Assembly: GCF_035920345.1 (NCBI RefSeq)
Contig: NZ_CP109149.1
Span: 4,340,001 to 4,404,000, forward strand
DNA from: Nocardia vinacea
GTDB lineage: Bacteria; Actinomycetota; Actinomycetes; Mycobacteriales; Mycobacteriaceae
Direction of reading: 5' to 3'
DNA length: 64,000 nucleotides
A program made the position numbers and the translations under genes. Below the pieces are notes generated by a model. It saw nothing but the letters and a program-made list of their open reading frames with translations. It made no database searches and was not told where the DNA came from. Below, piece after piece: positions 10,364 to 18,478 of this stretch; within the stretch, counting starts at the first letter, position 1; each line of letters starts with the position of its first letter.

Positions 10364-10633
10364 GCCAGCCTCCAGAAGGTCTCGGGCGAACCGTCATCCG
10401 ACGATCCGACTCCTCCATGCTGGCAGCCGGATAGCGATAAATCACCAGCTCAGCACCGATATCGGGGTGAAGATCAGGGTTAACCCTGACCTCTGCCCAG
10501 CATCCCGACAGCCCGTCCGATTTCCGAATTCGCCAAGTGCGGCAACGGAAACCGTCGAAGTTGTCGGCTCCGCGCACCTGCGCCACTATTGGCTGTCCGC
10601 TCGCATGTATTCCGAACCTCAAGGGGGCCACCC

Positions 10634-11749
10634 ATGACCAGGTACGCACATTATGTCGGCAGTCTTCCGGCGGACCTGATGACGGGCGATCGCGCTGTCC
10701 TGCAATGGTTTGCCGACCGCACCGCGGGCCGGCCGGTCACCGCGCTACCCTGCGATCTGGACCCCGACTGGATCATGGACTATCTGCGGACACGCAAGCA
10801 GCATTCCGATGTCTTCGAGATCGTCCAGGACGGCGGATACGCCGACTACAGCGACTTCCCCAGCTATGGACTCCGATCCGGTCGCAAGCTCGAACCGCGG
10901 CACGTGTCTATGGACCGGGTCGAGCGCATCGGTGAAGTGGTGGCGGCGTTCGAGTCATTACAGCGCGAACAGCCGCAGCTGGCCGAGACGAAAGTCCAGA
11001 TAAGCCTGCCGAATCCACTGGATCTGGCCATGTTCGTATTCGCGGGCGCGGCTGTGTCCGGCGGGCTGCCGGTTGGAAAGGCATTGCGGCACTTCGATCT
11101 TGCGGTCGCCGCATTGCGCCAGTTGCCGGTGTTCACCGAAGCGGTGGTACAGGAGGTATCGGAGGTGGTCGCTCGGCACGGCGACCGTGTCGTCTGGCAG
11201 TTGGAGTCGCCTTTCGCTCTGTTGAGCATGGTCAAGGCGACACAACTGGGTTCGCGATGGGCGCTGGCCCCGCTAGTGGCGCGCCAGCTCGCCGGCGTCC
11301 TCGGGCAGCTGCACGAGATCGGCGCGGACACCATTGTGCACCTGTGCTATGGCGACTATCAGCACAAGAGCCTGCTGTCCCCGCGCAGTCTGGCTCCCGC
11401 CGTGACACTGCTCAATCGCACTGCGCGACTGCTGGATCGACAAGGAGCGCCACTGCCCCCGGTGCATGTTCCGTGCGCGTACGGCGCCGAGCCCGCACCA
11501 CTGGAACCTCGCTTCTACGCTCCCCTGCGATCACTCGCCCCCGAATGGCGAGTGATCGCAGGTGTGGTTTCCACGGATTCCGTCGAGAACAGCAACCGCG
11601 CGCGTGCGCTTTTCGAGGAGGCGTTGGGTCGCAATGCCTTCGGTGTCGCCACTGCGTGCGGACTCGGACGATGCACCCCCGAGGTCGCCCGCCACACCGC
11701 CGAAGCCACGGTCGCGGTGGCAGGGGCCGTCGAGCAGACACCCGAATAG
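10634..11749 (+). CDS. Stand-alone MetE C-terminal-like (UROD/MetE superfamily) protein
   Basis: 371 residues from ATG 10634, chosen because AAGGGGG precedes it (an in-frame ATG at 10589 lacks a site). The fold and motifs resemble the catalytic C-terminal half of cobalamin-independent methionine synthase: HLCYGDY (His236, Cys238) and ATACGLGRC (Cys342) correspond to the zinc ligands of MetE. The N-terminal MetE half is absent, so it is unlikely to use methyl-tetrahydropteroyl-polyglutamate in the normal way. Such short paralogues transfer methyl groups or have unknown roles. It is the first plus-strand gene of the biosynthetic region and ends at a strong hairpin (11763-11800), so it is probably monocistronic. 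Confidence 0.75.
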   Translation: MTRYAHYVGSLPADLMTGDRAVLQWFADRTAGRPVTALPCDLDPDWIMDYLRTRKQHSDVFEIVQDGGYADYSDFPSYGLRSGRKLEPRHVSMDRVERIGEVVAAFESLQREQPQLAETKVQISLPNPLDLAMFVFAGAAVSGGLPVGKALRHFDLAVAALRQLPVFTEAVVQEVSEVVARHGDRVVWQLESPFALLSMVKATQLGSRWALAPLVARQLAGVLGQLHEIGADTIVHLCYGDYQHKSLLSPRSLAPAVTLLNRTARLLDRQGAPLPPVHVPCAYGAEPAPLEPRFYAPLRSLAPEWRVIAGVVSTDSVENSNRARALFEEALGRNAFGVATACGLGRCTPEVARHTAEATVAVAGAVEQTPE

Positions 11750-11762
11750 GCGTCGTGATCAG

Positions 11763-11800
11763 GCAACGCGGGTGCACTTGACAGTTCGCACCCGCGTTGC
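11763..11800 (+). terminator. Hairpin terminator after the MetE-like gene
   Basis: A perfect 13-bp inverted repeat (11763-11775 with 11788-11800; arm GCAACGCGGGTGC) around a 12-nt loop begins 14 bases after the stop. There is no U-tract, as is common for actinobacterial terminators. Confidence 0.75.
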
Positions 11801-12365
11801 TGGCGTCTGACTTGGGGAAAGCACTTCCGCCACAGCGGAATCCGCGTATTGATCGCCGCGCAGCGGTCGCCAACCGCAGAAGTCAACTTTGCGAACGCCT
11901 CGCGCGGACCCGGTTCGGGCTTTACTCTGAATTTGCCGGAAGAGCGGGGTGATGCCAAACGACACCGAACGACCTCGCCTGTCACGCCCAGGCGATTCCC
12001 ACCGATCGCGGCGCACGATCTCGACGAAAAGTGCTGCTCTGAGAAGCATGCACGGACTCGCGCGGCCGCAGCCGACACCAACCCGGGCGTGTTTTGTCGG
12101 GGCGGTTCGGTATGCAGGTCCGAATCGGAGGTTTTGGCAACCCTTCAGACACCGGTTACTACCAATTGCCTGCGATCACCAAATCGACTCCGGCGGTTGA
12201 TGATTCGATAGTTGCCGCTACAATCTGACGAGGGCGTCGTCACGTGTGGCTAACTGATGGCGATGCTCGGTCCGGGTTGATCCACCACCGTGGGACCGGA
12301 GTTGGTTCGGTTACCGATGTGGACGTACCGTCCGCGTCGGTGTCCGCTGTTCCAAGGAGTGTGCA
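11801..12365. other. Non-coding leader upstream of the halogenase
   Basis: About 565 bases before the halogenase with no supported gene. Frames here are short, cysteine/arginine-rich and lack a ribosome-binding site. It ends in an AAGGAG site just before ATG 12366. It most likely contains the promoter of the halogenase operon; no specific element could be assigned. Confidence 0.5.
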
Positions 12366-13853
12366 ATGGCGAACGATCCGCATGTCCTCGTTGTCGGTGG
12401 CGGCCCAGCTGGGTCGACAACCGCAGCTCTGCTGGCTCGAGCAGGAATCCGCGTGACGCTTCTGGAACGAGATACGTTCCCGCGGTATCACATTGGCGAG
12501 TCGATGCTCGCATCCTGCCTGTCGACCCTGCGTCTTTCCGGCGCGTTCGACAAGGTCGCGGCGCATGGATTCCAGATCAAACGGGGTGGTTATTTCCAGT
12601 GGCAGGACGATAACTGGCTGCTGGACTGGTCCCAACTCGTGGACGCAGAAGCCTGGTCCTACCAGGTCGAGCGAGACGCATTCGACGACATTCTACTGCG
12701 CAACGCTGCCGAACAAGGCGCACAGGTGATCGAGAACGCCAATGTCGAGAACGTGATTTTCGATGGTGACCGCCCGGTAGCCGTCGAATGGACCGGACCC
12801 GGCGACACCGGTAGTCGGACCACCGAATTCGATTTCCTCGTCGACGCCTCGGGACGATACGGCCTGCTGGCCAAGCGGCGCTTCAACATGCGTCGGCAGC
12901 ATCCCGCGTTCCGCAATGTCGCGGTGTGGTCGTACTGGGAGGGCGCGCGCCTGCACCCGGACAGCCCAGAAGGCGCGATCAATGTCGTGTCCACGCCCGA
13001 GGGTGGCTGGTTCTGGCATATCCCCCTGTCCAACGGCCGATTCAGCGTCGGCTATGTGGTTTCCGCGCGCAAGGCGGGCGAGCGACTACGCGAGCAGGGT
13101 CGAGACGCCTACTACCACAACACGATTCGTGACAGCAAGGCCATGAGCGCATTGCTCGAAGGCGCGAAGCAGGTCGCCGAGGTCAAGGCCGAGCAGGATT
13201 ATTCCTATGTGTCGGATCGGTTCTGCGGTCCGGGCTACGCCCTCGTCGGTGACTCGGCGGCCTTCCTCGATCCGCTGCTGTCCACCGGCGTGCATCTGGC
13301 AACCTACGGCGGGCTGGTCGCCGCGGCCGCGATCGCGACCACCCTGCGTGGCGAAATGAGCGAGACCGACGCGATGGCCTTCTACGAGCACACTGCCCGA
13401 CGGGCCTACTCACGGTTCCTCGTGTTGGTCTCCCGCATGTACGAGCAGTACATCGGTTCCGACGAATACTTCTCGCACGCGGACAAACTCACCGAGACGC
13501 ACGAAGGCGACACCCCAGAAGTGTCGTTCACCCGAATCATGGCCGGGCTCACCGATGTGGACGAAACCTCGGGAGACCAAGAGCGCACCCCGACCGACAC
13601 CATCGCCTCCGCGCTCACCGAGACCGAAAAACTGCACTCGGACTCAGCCAACCTCGAATACATGGGTCATCTGGACATGTCGGTCGTCTGGGACCACTGG
13701 CGTGACCCGTTGGCAGACACCGTGCTGAACGATGTGCGGATTACTACCGAACCGGTACTCGGCCTGACCACGCGGCCCCGCGACGCCGCCGAAATCGAGG
13801 CCATAGCGCGTCCAGTGCTACCCCCGAAGGCGGCCGACGTCCCCGTACTCTAG
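12366..13853 (+). CDS. Flavin-dependent halogenase
   Basis: 495 residues. An N-terminal FAD-binding GGGPAG (residues 11-16) is followed by FPRYHIGES (38-46), a KRGG segment with the candidate catalytic Lys72, and the halogenase hallmark WFWHIP (W215-P220; WxWxIP). DPLLSTGVHLA is the flavin-side motif typical of phenol/pyrrole-type halogenases. Enzymes of this class use FADH2, O2 and chloride to make HOCl that chlorinates an electron-rich ring. The WxWxIP motif separates it from ordinary flavin monooxygenases. AAGGAG precedes ATG 12366. It is followed 40 bases later by the chorismate-lyase-like fusion, so it is probably co-transcribed. A hydroxybenzoate or carrier-bound aromatic substrate is inferred. 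The C-terminal 120 residues are acidic and not recognised. Confidence 0.9.
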   Translation: MANDPHVLVVGGGPAGSTTAALLARAGIRVTLLERDTFPRYHIGESMLASCLSTLRLSGAFDKVAAHGFQIKRGGYFQWQDDNWLLDWSQLVDAEAWSYQVERDAFDDILLRNAAEQGAQVIENANVENVIFDGDRPVAVEWTGPGDTGSRTTEFDFLVDASGRYGLLAKRRFNMRRQHPAFRNVAVWSYWEGARLHPDSPEGAINVVSTPEGGWFWHIPLSNGRFSVGYVVSARKAGERLREQGRDAYYHNTIRDSKAMSALLEGAKQVAEVKAEQDYSYVSDRFCGPGYALVGDSAAFLDPLLSTGVHLATYGGLVAAAAIATTLRGEMSETDAMAFYEHTARRAYSRFLVLVSRMYEQYIGSDEYFSHADKLTETHEGDTPEVSFTRIMAGLTDVDETSGDQERTPTDTIASALTETEKLHSDSANLEYMGHLDMSVVWDHWRDPLADTVLNDVRITTEPVLGLTTRPRDAAEIEAIARPVLPPKAADVPVL

Positions 13854-13893
13854 TTCCGGCCTTCGTGAAAACCACAGCGCGAAGCCGGTCACT

Positions 13894-15609
13894 ATGACGA
13901 TCACGCGCTCCGATCCCGAACCACCGGGCGATTCCTCGGTCGGTGGTTCGGGCCCCCGGACAGCCACACAACAGATCGCGCGCTTCGGCCATCCGATCAC
14001 CCGCCGGCTGCTGGCCAGCGACGGCTTCACCCAGCCGAGACTCGAGGCCATCCTCGGCACGGATCTCCAGGTGCGGGTGCTGCGCCAAGACGAACTCGCG
14101 GCCGAGCAGCTACCCGCCACCGTCTCCGACGCATTGCGGTTGGCCGGTCCCGACCGCGTCATCGTCCGTCGATCATGTCTGATCAATGCCGATATGGTGA
14201 CCGCATCGATGAACTATGTCGTCGCCGTGAGCGGCCCTGCGGCCGCGGCAGGCACCGACGATCTGCATGTGCCGATCGGACGCGGCTTGATTTCCCGTGG
14301 TGTATCCCAGCGGCGACATGTGCTTCGGGCGGGCGTCACGAGATGGCCCGATGGTCGCCTCTGCGCGGCCAAGGCGTACGTCATCATGCTCGGCGATCAT
14401 CAGCCGCTGTGCTATATCCGCGAGATATTCAATCCCAGCGTCGTGCCACCTGAACATGCCCCCATCTCGAATGAGGATCTGAGCTGGGCCGATGAGCCGG
14501 ATTACACCCGTTCGCAAACGCCTGCACGCCGAGGTGGCTGCGATACCGAGCCGGCGCGCACCAGCAAACCGTGTTCGCGAGCGCTGCCCGCACTGGTCCA
14601 TCCGCGCGAATCCGACTCGCTCACCACCGATTTGGCGGCGGCAGCGCGCGGACAGGCATTCGTTGTCCATCTCGGCGCGCGCACCTCCACTGCCCTCGAT
14701 GTCGCGACACTGCCCGCCCGCCGTGTGCTGGCTATCGGTGCCGCCGCCGTGCTGAAGCACGGACTGGACACGCCGATCGTGACCATCGGCCAACTGCGAT
14801 ATGACGGCGAATCATGCTGGACACCAGCCAATTCCGGCGCTGCCGCGCGAGATCGTCTGCCGGAGGGATACCGCAGGGCCGCGGCGCTGCTCGAAAGCTG
14901 GCGCGTCTCGAACCCCCCTATAGCGCTCTGCACGGACATGCTCCGCAGCGCTGCGGACCACTACCCGGCGTCGGTGGCACGCGATCTGCTGGTCGAGGTC
15001 GCCGCAATGCTCCCCATCGCGGCAAGCGCACCGGCGGCCTCCCGTGAGCTGTACAGTTCCATTGCGCCCCTGCATATCTCGCGCGCGGCGAAGCCCTGCG
15101 ATTCGAATGCGACCAGACGTCGGCTGAAGCGGCCGGAGTGGGACCGTTCGACCCAACTGCTGTGGATCGGCAATCGAAACCACGAATTCACCCACCAGCA
15201 CCTGTCTTTCGCCGCCCGCGTTCGCAACCCACTTGCAGTAACCCTCGGCCCCACCGCAACGCCGGACGACGTCGAGTTCCTGTGCCGATACCTGAATCCC
15301 GAGCGTCGGCCCGGTCGGCTCACGCTCGTTCCCGCACTGTCGGGCACCCGGACCGCCGACGCACTTCCCGCGTTGTTCGAGGCCGCCGCCCGGTTTGCTA
15401 CCCCGGTGGGCTGGGTGTGCGATCCGATGCACGCCGACGATCCCGCCACCGCGATCCACACCTTCGTCAGCGCCTGCCGGACCACGGGCACCGCGCCGGG
15501 CGGCCTGCACCTCGACTGCGAACCCCGAAGTCGCCTGGACACCAGACTCGATACCGGACGGGCGCTGCACTGTGTCATCACCACACTGAGCGCGATGTGG
15601 GCAAGCTGA
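13894..15609 (+). CDS. Fusion: chorismate-lyase-like domain + degenerate class II DAHP-synthase-like domain
   Basis: 571 residues. Residues about 28-190 resemble the chorismate pyruvate-lyase/DUF98 family (LLASDGFTQPRLEAILG, then IVRRSCLI, VPIGRGLI and the terminal YIREIFNP). Such enzymes make 4-hydroxybenzoate from chorismate. Residues about 235-571 align with class II DAHP synthases (ALPALV..., LLWIGNR at 422-428, RNPLAVTLGPT, WVCDPMH ending at His513, PGGLH). Key catalytic positions are changed: the metal-binding Cys of GGDCAE is replaced (LGARTS), GERTR reads GNRNH, the Lys of VKVGPT is Thr, HVELTG reads HLDCEP, and the end is short. The second half is therefore probably non-catalytic, a regulatory or scaffold remnant. 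It lies in an operon between the halogenase and antiporter (36-bp gap). No strong ribosome-binding site precedes ATG 13894. Confidence 0.8.
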   Translation: MTITRSDPEPPGDSSVGGSGPRTATQQIARFGHPITRRLLASDGFTQPRLEAILGTDLQVRVLRQDELAAEQLPATVSDALRLAGPDRVIVRRSCLINADMVTASMNYVVAVSGPAAAAGTDDLHVPIGRGLISRGVSQRRHVLRAGVTRWPDGRLCAAKAYVIMLGDHQPLCYIREIFNPSVVPPEHAPISNEDLSWADEPDYTRSQTPARRGGCDTEPARTSKPCSRALPALVHPRESDSLTTDLAAAARGQAFVVHLGARTSTALDVATLPARRVLAIGAAAVLKHGLDTPIVTIGQLRYDGESCWTPANSGAAARDRLPEGYRRAAALLESWRVSNPPIALCTDMLRSAADHYPASVARDLLVEVAAMLPIAASAPAASRELYSSIAPLHISRAAKPCDSNATRRRLKRPEWDRSTQLLWIGNRNHEFTHQHLSFAARVRNPLAVTLGPTATPDDVEFLCRYLNPERRPGRLTLVPALSGTRTADALPALFEAAARFATPVGWVCDPMHADDPATAIHTFVSACRTTGTAPGGLHLDCEPRSRLDTRLDTGRALHCVITTLSAMWAS

Positions 15610-15645
15610 TCGGCCGCAGCCCGTCGAATCGCGAGGGAGAAGTAA

Positions 15646-16881
15646 GTGCAAAGTAGTCAAATCGTCGTGGTCCTAATGGATCTCGCCCTCATCATGGCAG
15701 CAGCTCGGATCTTGGGGTGGCTGGCCGAACGCGTCGGCCAGCCCGCGGTGATCGGTGAGATCACCGCAGGAATACTCGCGGGCCCGACCGTGTTGGGGCC
15801 ACATCTGTCGGACATGTTGTTTCCGCACGAGATCCGCTCGTATCTGACCCTGCTCGCCAATGTGGGCGTCGCCGTATTCATGTTCGTCGCCGGGCTGGAA
15901 CTCGACCGCGGCGTATTCGCGGGCAGCCGACGGTCGATCCCGGCAGTATCGGTCGCCGCCTACGCCGTCCCGTTCCTCCTGGGCTGTGGCATCGCCGCGA
16001 CCGCGCTGGCGCGCCACCGAACCGGCGACCTACCGAGCTTCACGCTATTCATCGGCTGCGCACTGGCGGTGACCGCATTTCCGGTGTTGGCCCGGATCCT
16101 GCACGATCGCGGACTGACACGCACCGGAATCGGTCAGCTCAGCCTCGCCTGTGCGGCGCTGGTCGACATCTTCGCCTGGACAGCGCTGGCAGTCGTGCTG
16201 GCCGTCGCCCACCCCGGAACGGGCAGCCAATGGCGACTGGCGCTCCTGGTGCCTGTTGTAGCTGTGACGTGGTGGATCGTGCGTCCGGCATTGGCGCGGC
16301 TGGCCACGGCCGGCACCGAGCAGACGATGATCGTCGTCGGTGTCGGCGGCGCGCTGCTGCTCGGCGCGATTACCGAATGGATCGGACTGCATTTGATCTT
16401 CGGTGCATTCGCCTTCGGTGTGGTGTTCCCGCGAGCGCGACGCGAGGCGGTCGAATCCGGCGCCCGGATTCTGAGCTTGGTGCTGCTGCCCGGATTCTTC
16501 GTCGTGGCGGGGCTCGCGGTCGATCTCGGGTCGATCGACCGGGCCGCGATCGGCGAGTTGGTGGTGATCATGGTGGTGGCCGTCGCTGGGAAGCTCGGAA
16601 GCGTCTATGTGGCCGGGCGGCTGACCGGTCTGCCGTCGCGATCGGCGGCCGCCTTGGCGGCCTTGCTGAACACCCGCGGATTGACAGAACTCGTCATACT
16701 CAACGTCGGTCTAAGCGCGGGACTCATTGGTCCACAACTGTATTCAGTGCTGGTGGTGATGGCTTTGGTGACAACGGCGATGACGGCACCGATGCTGAAG
16801 CTGATCGGTTTCTACCAAGCGCCACGAGCCGATCCGGCTACCCCGGTCAACCGCTTACCCATCGGCAGTCCGGTCGAATAG
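15646..16881 (+). CDS. CPA2-type cation/H+ antiporter (Kef/NapA-like)
   Basis: 411 residues with about 11-12 membrane segments and no cytosolic TrkA domain. Diagnostic features are GQPAVIGEITAGILAGPTVLGP near the N-terminus and GVAVFMFVAGLELD, both typical of the Na+/H+ exchanger (Pfam PF00999) fold, with polar DIFAW around residue 180 in the transport core. GTG start at 15646 with GGAGAAG five bases upstream. It lies 36 bases after the lyase fusion, so it belongs to the halogenase operon. Antiporters like this are frequent in biosynthetic clusters, possibly for self-resistance or pH homeostasis (inference). The transported ion cannot be deduced. Confidence 0.9.
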   Translation: MQSSQIVVVLMDLALIMAAARILGWLAERVGQPAVIGEITAGILAGPTVLGPHLSDMLFPHEIRSYLTLLANVGVAVFMFVAGLELDRGVFAGSRRSIPAVSVAAYAVPFLLGCGIAATALARHRTGDLPSFTLFIGCALAVTAFPVLARILHDRGLTRTGIGQLSLACAALVDIFAWTALAVVLAVAHPGTGSQWRLALLVPVVAVTWWIVRPALARLATAGTEQTMIVVGVGGALLLGAITEWIGLHLIFGAFAFGVVFPRARREAVESGARILSLVLLPGFFVVAGLAVDLGSIDRAAIGELVVIMVVAVAGKLGSVYVAGRLTGLPSRSAAALAALLNTRGLTELVILNVGLSAGLIGPQLYSVLVVMALVTTAMTAPMLKLIGFYQAPRADPATPVNRLPIGSPVE

Positions 16882-17113
16882 TCGTCCACGACACGCTCGG
16901 ACCAACCGGGTAGCAACCAGGTTCCCCGGGCATCGCCGTCTGCCCGTTGCTATGTTGCTAGCGTGGGCGAGTCGCCAGGTTCCGGAAAGGTCCTAGGAAG
17001 GGTGTGTCGTTTCGAAGGCTCGACGACGCACCGCTGACCTTGGTCGAGGAATCTGCCCGCGCTCATTGATTCAGTCTTTGTCGAATTCTGTTCCACCGTT
17101 TGGAGTAACGTCT

Positions 17114-18406
17114 TTGACCACACCGCACACCCCCACGTCCGATCCGCATACCGGCACGACCGGAGTTTGCCCCGTGCAGCACGGATCATCGAGCACTACC
17201 GGTGAGCGGATTCCGCTGTACACACCGGAGTTCGTCGCCGATCCGCACCACGCCTATGAAGAGATGCGGCGTAAGTACGGCACGCTGGTTCCGATCGAGT
17301 TGGCCCCCGGAGTGCCGGCCACACTCGTGATCGGCTACGCGACCGCAGTACGAATCCTCAACGACCCCACCCACTTTCCCGCCGACCCCCGCACCTGGCA
17401 GAAGACCGTCCCCGAGGACTGCCCGGTGCGGCCGATGATGGCCTGGCTCCCAGCCGCGCGCAACAACGACGGACCTACCCACGCCCGCTATCGGGATGCC
17501 TCCGTCGTGAGCATCGACGGAATCGATGTGCACGGACTGCCTTCGACCATCGAGCAGATCGCCATCCCACTGATCAACACCTTCTGCAAGGCCGGAAACG
17601 CCAATCTGGTTACCCAGTACGCATTTCCGCTCGTCCTCGGAGTCCTGAACCAAATGGTCGGCTGCCCACCCGACATCGGGCAGCGCGTCGCCAGCGGCAT
17701 GGCGGCACGCTTCGACACGGTCCGTAGCGCCCAGGGCATGGCAATGCTCAAAGAGGCACTACTGGAGCTGATCCAGCTCAAACGCGACCATCCCGGCGAC
17801 GACGTCACCTCACGGCTGGCACACCACCCGGCCGCCATGGACGACATAGAAATCTTCGCCCAGTTGATGAGCTTCTACGGCGCCGGATTCGAAGCACAGC
17901 GCAACCTGATCACCAACGCGCTGCTACTGATGATCACCGACGACCGGTTCAAGTGCGCGGACGTCCTCGGACGAAACCTGTCGACGATCACCGCGATCGA
18001 CGAAGTTCTCTTCAACGACCCGCCCATGGCGAACTTCTGCACGACCTACCCGCGCCAGCCGATCATGGTCGACGATATCTGGTTGCCCGCGGACCAACCG
18101 GTCGTCATCAGCCTCACCGGCTGCAATAACGATCCACAGATCCGCGGCGGCGGCGACGACGCCGACGGACGACGTCTCGGCAATCGCTCACACCTGGCGT
18201 GGAGTGCCGGTCCGCACGCTTGCCCGGCCAAAGGCGTTGCGTACCTCACTGTTCAGTACGCCATCGATCAGCTCTTCGACGCACTGCCCGACATCCAGCT
18301 CGGGGTGCACCCGGATCAGCTGATCTGGCGGCCGGGTCCCTTCCACCGTGCGATGGCGGCATTCCCGGTCGTTTTCACACCGTCCGCACCGATGAAACTC
18401 ATGTAG
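17114..18406 (+). CDS. CYP157-like cytochrome P450 lacking ExxR
   Basis: 430 residues from TTG 17114, preceded by GGAG; this start gives MTTPHT, matching the convergent paralogue's MTTHTH (a TTG at 17066 is further upstream). The heme loop reads WSAGPHACPA with Cys370. In the K-helix, where P450s carry ExxR, it has E297-V-L-F300 followed by NDPPMAN. This loss of the Arg, together with the ACPA heme loop, is characteristic of the streptomycete CYP157 family. CYP157s usually occur beside conservon (CvnA-D) genes; none is present here. Function is unknown. It may serve the neighbouring biosynthetic genes, or pair with the second P450 at 18479-19753. It ends at a shared hairpin. Confidence 0.85.
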   Translation: MTTPHTPTSDPHTGTTGVCPVQHGSSSTTGERIPLYTPEFVADPHHAYEEMRRKYGTLVPIELAPGVPATLVIGYATAVRILNDPTHFPADPRTWQKTVPEDCPVRPMMAWLPAARNNDGPTHARYRDASVVSIDGIDVHGLPSTIEQIAIPLINTFCKAGNANLVTQYAFPLVLGVLNQMVGCPPDIGQRVASGMAARFDTVRSAQGMAMLKEALLELIQLKRDHPGDDVTSRLAHHPAAMDDIEIFAQLMSFYGAGFEAQRNLITNALLLMITDDRFKCADVLGRNLSTITAIDEVLFNDPPMANFCTTYPRQPIMVDDIWLPADQPVVISLTGCNNDPQIRGGGDDADGRRLGNRSHLAWSAGPHACPAKGVAYLTVQYAIDQLFDALPDIQLGVHPDQLIWRPGPFHRAMAAFPVVFTPSAPMKLM

Positions 18407-18423
18407 GTGTCGGCGACCGTAGC

Positions 18424-18463
18424 GAGGGCCGAGATCGTCGATGGTGCGGCGATCTCGGCCCTC
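18424..18463. terminator. Bidirectional terminator between convergent P450 genes
   Basis: Perfect 14-bp inverted repeat (18424-18437 and 18450-18463, arm GAGGGCCGAGATCG) with a 12-nt loop, placed in the 72-bp gap between two convergent stop codons. Confidence 0.85.
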
Positions 18464-18478
18464 GGCTCGGCAGGGTTC

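Noticed and set aside
11849..12211. Plus-strand frame of 120 codons upstream of the halogenase
   Set aside because: No ribosome-binding site, atypical composition, overlaps equally good antisense frames.
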